This document shows, one piece after another, positions 1 to 5,070 of a stretch of 5,070 nucleotides of DNA; within the stretch, counting starts at the first letter, position 1, and the number at the start of each line of letters is the position of its first letter. The position numbers and the translations under genes are program-made. This DNA is from Acidobacteriota bacterium (GTDB lineage: Bacteria; Acidobacteriota; Terriglobia; Terriglobales; Acidobacteriaceae). Below the pieces are notes generated by a model, which was given only the letters and a program-made list of their open reading frames with translations, did not search any database and had not been told where the DNA came from. The stretch lies in contig JAJXXG010000464.1 of NCBI GenBank assembly GCA_021781255.1, forward strand, positions 1 through 5,070, written 5' to 3'.

Positions 1-242
1 CTCTCTACACCAGGGACGTGAACCGCGCTTTTGCTGCGATTCGCGATCTGGAGGCGGGCATCACCTACATCAACGCGCCCACCATCGGCGCGGAGGTGCA
101 CCTGCCCTTCGGCGGCGTGAAGCAAACGGGCAATGGACACCGCGAGGGCCTCGGCGCCATCGACTTCTTCACCACGTGGAAAGCGGTGTACTTCGATTAC
201 TCCGACAAGCTGCAACGCGCGCAGATCGACAACGCGGAGTAA
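1..242 (+). CDS. Aldehyde dehydrogenase family protein, 3' end (5' part outside window)
   Basis: Open in frame from position 3 to the TAA at 240-242, giving the last 79 residues of a protein that normally has about 480-530. The visible part starts [10 protein letters not shown] and carries the C-terminal ALDH signature [20 protein letters not shown], then ends in a [17 protein letters not shown] tail. In the ALDH superfamily this segment closes the substrate tunnel and supports the oligomerisation tail. The enzymes oxidise an aldehyde to a carboxylate with NAD(P)+ in the cytoplasm. The catalytic Cys, the general-base Glu and the NAD-binding fold lie upstream of the window, so the substrate cannot be read here. 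The [18 protein letters not shown] variant somewhat resembles semialdehyde dehydrogenases acting on amino-acid or sugar-acid breakdown products, which is a guess. The GTG at 18 is an internal Val, not a start. A strong terminator follows 23 bases after the stop, so this is the last gene of its transcript. Confidence 0.93.
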   Translation, partial: LYTRDVNRAFAAIRDLEAGITYINAPTIGAEVHLPFGGVKQTGNGHREGLGAIDFFTTWKAVYFDYSDKLQRAQIDNAE

Positions 243-265
243 GTTCCAGTTATGTGAGAGTAGTG

Positions 266-304
266 ACGGGTAAGGCCACCTGGTTGTGACCTTACCCGTT
301 TTTT
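266..304 (+). terminator. Intrinsic terminator after the aldehyde dehydrogenase gene
   Basis: Two 14-base arms (266-279 and 286-299) form a stem with a single C-A mismatch around a 6-base loop (280-285). The stem runs directly into a T-tract: 299-304 are all T. This is the classic rho-independent layout for the plus strand, 23 bases after the ALDH stop. On the minus strand the same hairpin lies about 45 bases past the end of the convergent 361-residue gene. No U-tract follows there, so it may act only weakly in that direction. Confidence 0.93.
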
Positions 305-343
305 CATGCAGAGTTATTTGAAAGCCGACATTCCGCAGCGCGT

Positions 344-1429
344 CTATTCATTCTGTCTGCCGTAAATCACCGCTGTTGTGCCGGCGTGCTTGAGCGCGCA
401 GTTGGCGTGCTGGTCACACTTGTAGTAGATCAGCGAAGACTCGGCTGCCCAGCTTGCAGCGGCGGCCTGGTCGCTTGCTTTGGCGATATAGAAGCTCTTG
501 CCGTCAGCTGTTCCCAGCACGCCGCCGGCCGTGTCGTATCGCGTGGCCCGATCCTGGCCCTCCTGGTAGAAGGCTGAGAGCATCGGGGTGCCTTTCTTGC
601 GGCGCGCCGCCATGCGGGCTTCAAGCTCTTTTCTCGCCTGCTTCTCCTTGACGTGATGCAGCAGGGCGTCCTGCTCTGCGACCGTGGGAAAGTTCGTGGC
701 AAAGTCCCAGTAATCGACGCGCTTGTACTGCTCCGCAGTGCAGGGAAGCGTGCCGTGCGCATTGAGGGCCACGATGCTTCCATCTTCGCCCAGCTCATTC
801 TGGAAGATGTCGTTGCCGCGCTCTCTGGCCTCCTCCTGGGCCCGAATGCTTTGCAACTGGGCCTTCTGCGCTGCCTGTTCGTGGGCAACGCGGTCGGTCA
901 CTGCCTTCTTTGCATGCATTCCGGCATCGGGGATGGGCGGAGGCGCTGCCTTTACGGGATGAAAGGCGAACAGAACCTGCTTGCTGCAAATTTGAAAGCC
1001 TGACCTGTCCAGCAGCCGTACATTCAGGTAGAGCGGCTCCGGAGGATTCGCGGCCGCGTAAGCAAATTGGGCGCTTTCCGTGGGGTCCACGGGCTTGAGT
1101 ACGAGTTGATAATCCGCCTGGCCGTTCCATCGCGCAATCAGGTGACCTTCAAGCCCGGAGACATGGGAGACCGCAGCTCCCAGGTTGTCAGCTTCAGTCT
1201 TCGTCTTGGGCCGGCTCATCACCAGCACCACGATCACAGCCAGCGCCAGCAGCGCTAACACGGCCAGCGCCAGTGGAAGCCCGCCCTTCGCCTTCCCCCT
1301 TGGAGTTCCCGGCTGCCTTGATTCATTGCTCGCGGAAGGAGCGGACCGGTAGAGTCCGGAGTTCGAGGAGTCGTGCGGGTTAGCCCCGCTCATGGCTCCG
1401 CCTGGAAATTGCCGTCCAGAATCATCCAT
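344..1429 (-). CDS. Hypothetical single-pass membrane protein with a large extracytoplasmic domain, 361 aa
   Basis: I do not recognise this family. The N-terminus (residues 1-50) is a Ser/Pro/Gly-rich, low-complexity cytoplasmic segment ending in basic RGKAKGG. One strong hydrophobic helix follows (about 51-71) and then SRPKTKT. Only the pre-helix basic stretch clearly favours an N-in, C-out topology. Residues 90-160 look like a compact beta-rich region ending in FQICSKQVLFAFHP. A Pro-rich hinge (161-168) leads to a charged, Ala/Gln/Glu-rich likely coiled coil (173-204). A second helical, charged stretch spans 250-280. The last 80 residues end in a small domain with YYKCDQHANC (Cys338, Cys344), which could form a disulphide outside the membrane with help from Cys148 or Cys230. 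The ATG at 1429 directly follows an in-frame TGA, so no longer in-frame start exists; Met13 is the main alternative. An AAAGGG about 10 bases upstream is a weak ribosome site. The gene lies 136 bases downstream of the Lrp-type gene on the same strand and may share its transcript. Confidence 0.85.
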   Translation of the reverse strand: MDDSGRQFPGGAMSGANPHDSSNSGLYRSAPSASNESRQPGTPRGKAKGGLPLALAVLALLALAVIVVLVMSRPKTKTEADNLGAAVSHVSGLEGHLIARWNGQADYQLVLKPVDPTESAQFAYAAANPPEPLYLNVRLLDRSGFQICSKQVLFAFHPVKAAPPPIPDAGMHAKKAVTDRVAHEQAAQKAQLQSIRAQEEARERGNDIFQNELGEDGSIVALNAHGTLPCTAEQYKRVDYWDFATNFPTVAEQDALLHHVKEKQARKELEARMAARRKKGTPMLSAFYQEGQDRATRYDTAGGVLGTADGKSFYIAKASDQAAAASWAAESSLIYYKCDQHANCALKHAGTTAVIYGRQNE

Positions 1430-1483
1430 TCACACTGAGCCCTTTCCCGATTGAGTTCCAGCAGCCTGCGCAAGCCTGAGCCA

Positions 1484-1512
1484 ATTGGACCATGCGTCAC
1501 GTGCGGTGACAA
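1484..1512 (-). promoter_or_regulatory. Candidate promoter for the 361-aa membrane protein gene
   Basis: Read on the minus strand, TTGTCA (1512-1507; 5 of 6 matches to the -35 consensus) is followed by a 17-base spacer and TCCAAT (1489-1484; 4 of 6 to the -10 consensus). Transcription would start near 1477, giving a leader of about 48 bases before the ATG at 1429. The -10 is poor, and cotranscription with the Lrp-type gene is an equally good explanation. Confidence 0.25.
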
Positions 1513-1565
1513 CTCGAAACTGCGGCTGCCCGGCACGGAAGTTACTTCCTGTACACGGGCTTCCG

Positions 1566-2081
1566 TTACCCATTGCTGCCGTCCAGCACGTCTCGGAGCG
1601 CAAAGCTGGTTTCAAGCCGAATCACGCCCGGCAGGCGCGACAGCTCAGTCTGGTGCAGCCGTCCGTAGTCGTCGATGTCGCTTACGCGCGCCACCAGCGT
1701 GTAGTCATACTGGCCGGCCATCAGGTGGCAGCTCACAATCTCGTGGCAGTGCCGCACGGCGGTCTCAAACGCGCTCAGCACGCCGGCCGACTGGCGCTCC
1801 AGAGTGATGCGGATATAGACGGTCATGCGCTTGCCCAGCAGCCGGTCATCAATCAGGGCGCGATAGCCGCGAATGGCCTTTGCCGCCTCCAGCGCCTGGA
1901 TGCGCCGCGAGGCTGCCGACGCCGACAGGCCGACCGCCTCGCCCACCTCATAGTTGGTGGCGCGCCCGTGGCCCTCCAGGTAGCGCAGAATGGCGGCATC
2001 CAGTTCGTCGAGACCGCTTTCCGGCGTCACCTTGAATATTTCTTGCGACAAGTGGTTGTCTGGTTCACGTTTCGTTCCCAT
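1566..2081 (-). CDS. Lrp/AsnC-family transcriptional regulator, probable regulator of ald, 171 aa
   Basis: A cytoplasmic DNA-binding protein of the feast/famine family. Residues about 24-73 form the winged helix-turn-helix: [20 protein letters not shown], then the recognition helix region [17 protein letters not shown] and the wing IRGYRALID. Residues about 86-165 form the RAM (effector-binding, dimer/octamer) domain with the typical [18 protein letters not shown] and [16 protein letters not shown] motifs. The length is normal for the family (E. coli Lrp 164), with a slightly long, polar N-terminus before the HTH. It is divergent from the alanine dehydrogenase gene across 176 bases. That arrangement is well known for AldR-type regulators, which control ald in response to alanine or other amino acids; the same role here is inference. 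No Shine-Dalgarno precedes the ATG at 2081 (upstream bases are AACTCCCGT), and a possible -10 lies 6 bases before it, so the mRNA may be leaderless. A GTG at residue 18 is a less likely start. Confidence 0.95.
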   Translation of the reverse strand: MGTKREPDNHLSQEIFKVTPESGLDELDAAILRYLEGHGRATNYEVGEAVGLSASAASRRIQALEAAKAIRGYRALIDDRLLGKRMTVYIRITLERQSAGVLSAFETAVRHCHEIVSCHLMAGQYDYTLVARVSDIDDYGRLHQTELSRLPGVIRLETSFALRDVLDGSNG

Positions 2082-2087
2082 ACGGGA

Positions 2088-2093
2088 GTTTTA
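2088..2093 (-). promoter_or_regulatory. Candidate -10 box of the Lrp-type gene, 6 bases before its ATG
   Basis: On the minus strand TAAAAC (2093-2088) is separated from the ATG (2081-2079) by exactly six bases, TCCCGT. It matches TATAAT at 4 of 6 positions. A TTCCGA 18 bases further upstream is a poor -35. The spacing would put the transcription start at or next to the A of the start codon, which agrees with the absence of a ribosome binding site. Confidence 0.35.
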
Positions 2094-2195
2094 CCACGAA
2101 ATTTGCACACATCGGAAGCAGAATGCGCCGTAGTATTGCCTGCAGTTGGAAGCGCTCGATCCTGCCGCGCCGGAACAGTCCTCCCTCCACTGCAA

Positions 2196-2208
2196 GCCAC
2201 GGCGTGGC
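2196..2208. repeat. Perfect 13-base palindrome GCCACG-G-CGTGGC upstream of ald
   Basis: Two exact 6-base arms flank a single central base, 49 bases before the ald start codon and within its likely leader or promoter. It could be an operator for the neighbouring Lrp-type protein or an RNA hairpin in the leader. In GC-rich DNA a palindrome of this size can also arise by chance. Confidence 0.4.
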
Positions 2209-2241
2209 CGCTGCTTTGGCCCCCGGGCGCGTCCAACCCCC

Positions 2242-2249
2242 GAGAGGAG
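2242..2249 (+). promoter_or_regulatory. Strong ribosome binding site fixing the ald start
   Basis: GAGAGGAG ends 8 bases before the ATG at 2258, an almost ideal Shine-Dalgarno core and spacing. This settles the start at 2258 rather than the open reading frame extending upstream to 2123. It contrasts with the neighbouring lrp and kinase genes, which have none. Confidence 0.9.
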
Positions 2250-2257
2250 CAGAGCAC

Positions 2258-3373
2258 ATGATCATCGGCGTCCCCAGAGAGATTAAGGATAATGAAGCCC
2301 GCGTCGGCGTAACTCCGGCTGGCGCAAAGGCGCTTGTCGAGGCTGGTCACACCGTGCTGGTTGAAACCCAGGCCGGCGTGCAATCCGGCTTTCCGGACGC
2401 TGAATACCAGGATGCGGGCGCTGAAATCGTGGGCGAGCCCGGCTACGTCTGGGGCAAGTCCGAAATGGTGGTCAAGGTCAAGGAACCCATCGAGAAGGAG
2501 TACGTCTTCTTCCGCGAGGGGCTGGTGCTGTTCACCTATCTGCACCTTGCTCCCCTGCCTGAGCTGACCAACAAGCTGCTGGAGAAGAAGGTCATCGGCA
2601 TCGCTTATGAGACTGTGCGCGACCGGCACGGCATGTTGCCCTTGCTTATGCCCATGAGCGAAGTGGCGGGGCGCATGAGCGTGCAGGTCGGTGCAACCTA
2701 TCTTGAAAAGGAACGCGGCGGACGCGGCATCCTGCTGGGCGGCGTGCCCGGCGTGCCGCCTGCCCATGTCACCATCATCGGCGGAGGCATCGTGGGCACC
2801 AACGCCGCCCGCATCGCGCTGGGCTTCGGCGCCAAGACCACGCTGATTGACGTGAACATGAACCGCCTGCGCGAACTGGACGACATCTTCAATGGCCGTC
2901 TGCACACGCTGGCGTCCAACAGCTACAACATCAATCAGGCCACGCGCGAGGCTGATCTCGTCATCGGCGGCGTGCTCATTCCCGGCGCCACGGCTCCCAA
3001 AATCGTTACGCGCGCCATGGTGGCGCAGATGAAGAAGGGCGCGGTGATTGTGGATGTGGCCATTGACCAGGGCGGCTGCGTTGAGACGGCGCGGCCCACC
3101 TCGCACTCCAACCCGAGCTATGTGGTGGATGGTGTAGTGCACTACTGCGTGACGAACATGCCCGGCGCGGTACCGCACACATCAACGCTGGCGTTGACCA
3201 ACTCGACATTTCCGTATCTGCTGCGGCTGGCGAACCTTGGCGCGCGCGAGGCGCTCAAGCAGGATGCGGGGCTGGCGGAGGGGCTGAACACGTGGCTCGG
3301 CACGCTCACGCATCGCGGCGTGGCCGAAAGCCAGCAGCGCCCCTGGACCGCCGCGGCAAGCGTGCTGGCCTAG
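2258..3373 (+). CDS. ald: Alanine dehydrogenase, 371 aa
   Basis: Catalyses reversible NAD-dependent oxidative deamination of L-alanine to pyruvate and ammonia in the cytoplasm, usually as a hexamer. It serves alanine use as carbon and nitrogen source, or ammonia assimilation when run in reverse. The protein starts [17 protein letters not shown] and is 371 residues, the usual family length. Key positions match characterised enzymes by number: Arg15 and Lys75 (substrate binding), His96 in TYLHLA (catalysis), and Asp270 in VDVAIDQGG (catalysis). The Rossmann nucleotide loop GGGIVG lies at 175-180, and Asp198 in LIDVN is placed to hold the NAD ribose. The C-terminal [16 protein letters not shown] segment is also family-typical. 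The start is set by the GAGAGGAG ribosome site. It is transcribed away from an Lrp/AsnC regulator that probably controls it. No frameshift or missing residue is visible. The enzyme identity is near certain; regulation by the neighbour is inferred. Confidence 0.98.
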   Translation: MIIGVPREIKDNEARVGVTPAGAKALVEAGHTVLVETQAGVQSGFPDAEYQDAGAEIVGEPGYVWGKSEMVVKVKEPIEKEYVFFREGLVLFTYLHLAPLPELTNKLLEKKVIGIAYETVRDRHGMLPLLMPMSEVAGRMSVQVGATYLEKERGGRGILLGGVPGVPPAHVTIIGGGIVGTNAARIALGFGAKTTLIDVNMNRLRELDDIFNGRLHTLASNSYNINQATREADLVIGGVLIPGATAPKIVTRAMVAQMKKGAVIVDVAIDQGGCVETARPTSHSNPSYVVDGVVHYCVTNMPGAVPHTSTLALTNSTFPYLLRLANLGAREALKQDAGLAEGLNTWLGTLTHRGVAESQQRPWTAAASVLA

Positions 3374-3399
3374 CGCTGCATGAATGCGAAAGCGCAGCG
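3374..3399 (+). other. Weak stem-loop directly after ald
   Basis: CGCTGC (3374-3379) can pair with GCAGCG (3394-3399) across a 14-base loop, beginning right after the ald stop. No T-tract follows, so this is not a convincing intrinsic terminator. It may stabilise the 3' end of the ald mRNA or be chance. Where ald transcription ends is not visible. Confidence 0.25.
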
Positions 3400-3422
3400 A
3401 GCCGCCTGAATCTCTGGCCGTC

Positions 3423-3436
3423 CGGTGCGGCCACCG
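3423..3436. repeat. Inverted repeat CGGTG-N4-CACCG just upstream of the kinase -10 box
   Basis: Five-base perfect arms lie three bases before the TATAAT at 3440, in the stretch where a -35 element would normally lie. A second, overlapping inverted repeat (GGCCG at 3416-3420 with CGGCC at 3428-3432) shares its bases. Because no good -35 hexamer is present, the dyad may be a regulator site. The GC-rich background makes chance quite possible. Confidence 0.3.
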
Positions 3437-3439
3437 CAC

Positions 3440-3445
3440 TATAAT
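3440..3445 (+). promoter_or_regulatory. Perfect -10 box TATAAT for the sensor kinase gene, likely leaderless start
   Basis: TATAAT matches the consensus at all six positions inside otherwise GC-rich DNA, and is separated from the ATG at 3452 by exactly six bases (CGCCGC). Transcription would begin at or beside the start codon. No Shine-Dalgarno is present. No good -35 lies 16-19 bases upstream; the 17-base position reads GCCGTC. Confidence 0.65.
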
Positions 3446-3451
3446 CGCCGC

Positions 3452-5070
3452 ATGCTTTTCAAAGGCGATGCGCGGCGGCGTCTGGTGGTCCTGCTTGGTG
3501 CGGGCGCGCTCGTGGTCTTTGCCTTGCTGGGCGCGCTCCAGGCTTTCAATACCTCCAATGTGAGCTTTCTCAATCCCGATACCGCGGGCGAAACGCTGGT
3601 CTTCACCAGCCTCACGGTGCTGGTGTTTCTGCTGCTGCTGATGCTGCTGATTCTGCTGCTCAGGAACGTCCTCAAAATCTACGCAGACCAGAGCAGCAGC
3701 GCCCTCGGCGCGCGGCTGCGCACGCGGATGGTGCTGGGCGCGGTGCTCATCGCGCTCACGCCCGCGGTCTTCATGTTCCTGTTCAGCTTTCAGCTCATGA
3801 ACCGGTCGATCGACCGCTGGTTCTCGCCCAACACGTCTGAGCTGCGCGAGGATTCAACCCGCGTGGTGCTGGAGCTGGCGCAGTATGTCACCAACAATGC
3901 CCGCGTCGAGGCCGAGTCCATTGCCTCCTCCGGCGCGTTGGATCAGGCTTTTCCAGCGCTGCAGGGCGCACTGGGCTCTCACCGCATCACGCTGGCCGGC
4001 GGCTTTGCCGTGGTCTATGGCAAGGACCTGCACATGCTGGCCGGCTTTCAGGCGCCGCCAGAGACGACGCAGGCGAGCCTGTTGCCCTGGCTCAGTGAAA
4101 GCGGGCAGGAGTCCGAGATTCCCTTGCATGGTCCGCTTTCCGCCAACCTGCTGGCCACGGCGCAGCGCAGCGGCGAGCCGGTGCTGAAAGTCGCAGGGCA
4201 GGAGTATGCGCTGGGCATGGCGGCCACCGCGTCGGGCAAGCTGGTGGTGGTGGCGCTGCCCATGCCCGAGGGCCTCAACCAGACAGCGCAGCGCATTCGT
4301 GGCGGCGCCGCCGCGTATTGGGATCTCTTTCGCTCGCGCAACCGCATCCGCTCCACGTTCTTCCTGATGCTGTTGCTCATCACCGTCGCCGTCTTCTTTG
4401 CCAGCGTGTGGCTTGCCCTGTTCCTGTCAAAGCAGATTACCCGGCCCGTGGAGGCGCTGGCCGACGCCATGGACGAGATTGCGGCGGGCAAGTACGAGCA
4501 TCGCGTGGCGCTCGTCACCACCGGCGAGATGGCCGAGCTGGTGCGCTCCTTCAACCACATGGCGGCCGATCTTGACGCCAGCCGCCAACTGGCTGAGAGC
4601 TCGTCCGCGCAGCTCACCGCCGCCAACCTCGCCATCGAGGAGCGCCGCCGCGAGTTGGAGACGATCGTCGAAACGATTCCCAGCGGCGTGGTTACGCTGG
4701 ACGGCTCCGGCAAAGTGCTCCAGGCCAATCGCGCATTTGCCGTGCTGATGGGGCAGAACGACGAAGCCGGGCTGCGCGGCCAGCCAATCGAGTCGCTGCT
4801 GCCTCCCGATTGCGTCGACGACCTGGCCGGCGTGATTCGCCGCGGACAGCGTATGGGCGCAGCCTCGGCTGAGATTGAGCTGCATGCGCGCGGCCGCGTT
4901 ATGCATCTTGCCGTGACCAGCGCGCGGCTCGAGCTGGCGCAGAGCAAGATCGGCACCGTGCTCGTGGTCGAGGACACATCCGAGCTGCTGCGCGCGCAGC
5001 GCCAGACCGCATGGAAGGAAGTGGCGCAGCGCGTGGCTCACGAAATCAAGAACCCGCTCACGCCCATCGC
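3452..5070 (+). CDS. NtrY-like transmembrane sensor histidine kinase, 5' part (3' end outside window)
   Basis: Open from ATG 3452 to the window edge: 539 complete codons of a protein usually about 700-780 residues. Three hydrophobic helices come first (about 11-32, 49-70, 93-115), with the NtrY-type sequence RLRTRMV...LFSFQLMNRSIDRWFS around the third. An extracytoplasmic sensor region of about 180 residues follows, then a fourth helix (301-325), a HAMP domain (326-378, ITRPVEALADAMDEIAAGKY), a short helical linker, and a PAS domain (about 401-510, IPSGVVTLDGSGKVLQANRAF). The dimerisation/phospho-acceptor helix begins with WKEVAQRVAHEIKNPLTPI, where His530 is the predicted phosphorylated residue. 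The ATPase domain is beyond the window. It would sense a signal at the membrane and phosphorylate a response regulator, in this family often a sigma-54-type NtrX protein; no partner is visible here. ATG 3452 is preferred over an in-frame GTG at 3425 because of the TATAAT six bases upstream. The signal, and any link to nitrogen, are unproven. Confidence 0.95.
   Translation, partial: MLFKGDARRRLVVLLGAGALVVFALLGALQAFNTSNVSFLNPDTAGETLVFTSLTVLVFLLLLMLLILLLRNVLKIYADQSSSALGARLRTRMVLGAVLIALTPAVFMFLFSFQLMNRSIDRWFSPNTSELREDSTRVVLELAQYVTNNARVEAESIASSGALDQAFPALQGALGSHRITLAGGFAVVYGKDLHMLAGFQAPPETTQASLLPWLSESGQESEIPLHGPLSANLLATAQRSGEPVLKVAGQEYALGMAATASGKLVVVALPMPEGLNQTAQRIRGGAAAYWDLFRSRNRIRSTFFLMLLLITVAVFFASVWLALFLSKQITRPVEALADAMDEIAAGKYEHRVALVTTGEMAELVRSFNHMAADLDASRQLAESSSAQLTAANLAIEERRRELETIVETIPSGVVTLDGSGKVLQANRAFAVLMGQNDEAGLRGQPIESLLPPDCVDDLAGVIRRGQRMGAASAEIELHARGRVMHLAVTSARLELAQSKIGTVLVVEDTSELLRAQRQTAWKEVAQRVAHEIKNPLTPI

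Larger units (their letters stand above)
2082..2257. promoter_or_regulatory. Divergent regulatory region between the Lrp-type gene and ald
   Basis: A 176-base non-coding stretch that must hold both promoters. The lrp-proximal part (2088-2137) is the only AT-rich piece; the ald-proximal half is very GC-rich. It contains an AAATTT core flanked by CACG and GCAC (2095-2108), loosely like the A/T-centred sites bound by Lrp-family proteins. It also contains a perfect 13-base palindrome at 2196-2208. A TAGTAT at 2131-2136 could be the -10 for ald (4 of 6 to consensus), but it has no matching -35 at 16-18 bases. This would fit an activator-dependent promoter. If it is used, the ald leader would be about 115 bases. 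Confidence 0.6.

Noticed and set aside
795..1130. A 111-codon minus-strand frame and several plus-strand frames inside the 361-aa gene
   Set aside because: Low-complexity Arg/Ala/Gly translations in alternative frames, with no start signals or domains.
1430..1615. A 61-codon minus-strand frame ending in TGA immediately before the ATG of the membrane protein gene
   Set aside because: It is in the same frame and touches the next start (TGA-ATG), which raised the idea of a longer protein with a stop or coupled translation. It overlaps the end of lrp by 50 bases, has no domain or clear ribosome site, and is most likely non-coding.
2103..2136. TTGCAC and TAGTAT as a standard promoter pair for ald
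   Set aside because: The spacer would be 22 bases, too long for a normal sigma-70 promoter; only the TAGTAT is kept, as a low-confidence -10 candidate.
2123..2257. A 45-codon upstream extension of ald
   Set aside because: The extra residues do not resemble the family, whose proteins begin at MIIGVPRE. The strong ribosome site at 2242-2249 fixes the start at 2258.
1485..2261. A 258-codon plus-strand open frame covering the lrp gene and the intergenic region
   Set aside because: It is antisense to a clear Lrp-family gene, has no domain, and runs through the divergent promoter region.
2027..3178. A 383-codon open frame on the minus strand opposite ald
   Set aside because: It is His/Ala/Arg-rich with no recognisable domain, lies antisense to a certain enzyme gene, and is explained by the third-position GC bias of ald. 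No ribosome site supports it.
3629..3661. A CTG-rich run resembling a triplet repeat
   Set aside because: It is interrupted by ATG, ATT and CTC codons and simply encodes the Leu-rich second membrane helix of the kinase.
4048..4977. A 309-codon minus-strand open frame opposite the kinase, and overlapping smaller ones
   Set aside because: Ser/Arg-rich shadow translation of the kinase coding strand; the kinase frame carries TM, HAMP, PAS and His-box motifs.

Overview
The window is GC-rich bacterial DNA holding five protein genes, two of them cut by the window edges. The gene set and protein style suggest an Acidobacteriota-like soil bacterium: an NtrY-type kinase, an Lrp/ald divergent pair, and a lineage-restricted Ala-rich membrane protein. 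This is a judgement from sequence style only; no 16S or other taxonomic marker is present. I see no tRNA, rRNA, CRISPR array, insertion sequence or prophage gene.

Layout from left to right. Positions 1-242 (+) hold the 3' end of an aldehyde dehydrogenase gene, closed by a strong intrinsic terminator at 266-304. On the minus strand, 344-1429 encodes an unrecognised 361-residue single-pass membrane protein. Upstream of it, also on the minus strand, lies an Lrp/AsnC-family regulator (1566-2081). A 176-base divergent intergenic region (2082-2257) separates that regulator from ald, an L-alanine dehydrogenase (2258-3373, +), which has all its key catalytic residues and an excellent Shine-Dalgarno sequence. 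After a 78-base gap, a large NtrY-like membrane sensor histidine kinase begins at 3452 (+). It runs off the right edge just after its phospho-acceptor His.

How the genes fit together. The Lrp-family protein is probably the local regulator of ald; this arrangement is familiar in other bacteria (AldR-ald type), and alanine or another amino acid would be the natural effector. The ald enzyme interconverts alanine with pyruvate and ammonia. The following NtrY-like kinase belongs to a family often tied to nitrogen or redox signalling, so a nitrogen theme is possible but unproven.

The most notable signal is at the translation starts. The kinase ATG has a perfect TATAAT exactly 6 bases upstream and no Shine-Dalgarno. 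The lrp ATG has a TAAAAC at the same distance and also no Shine-Dalgarno. Both could be leaderless mRNAs, in contrast to ald. I did not find evidence of a wholly new system; the least explained gene is the 361-residue membrane protein.
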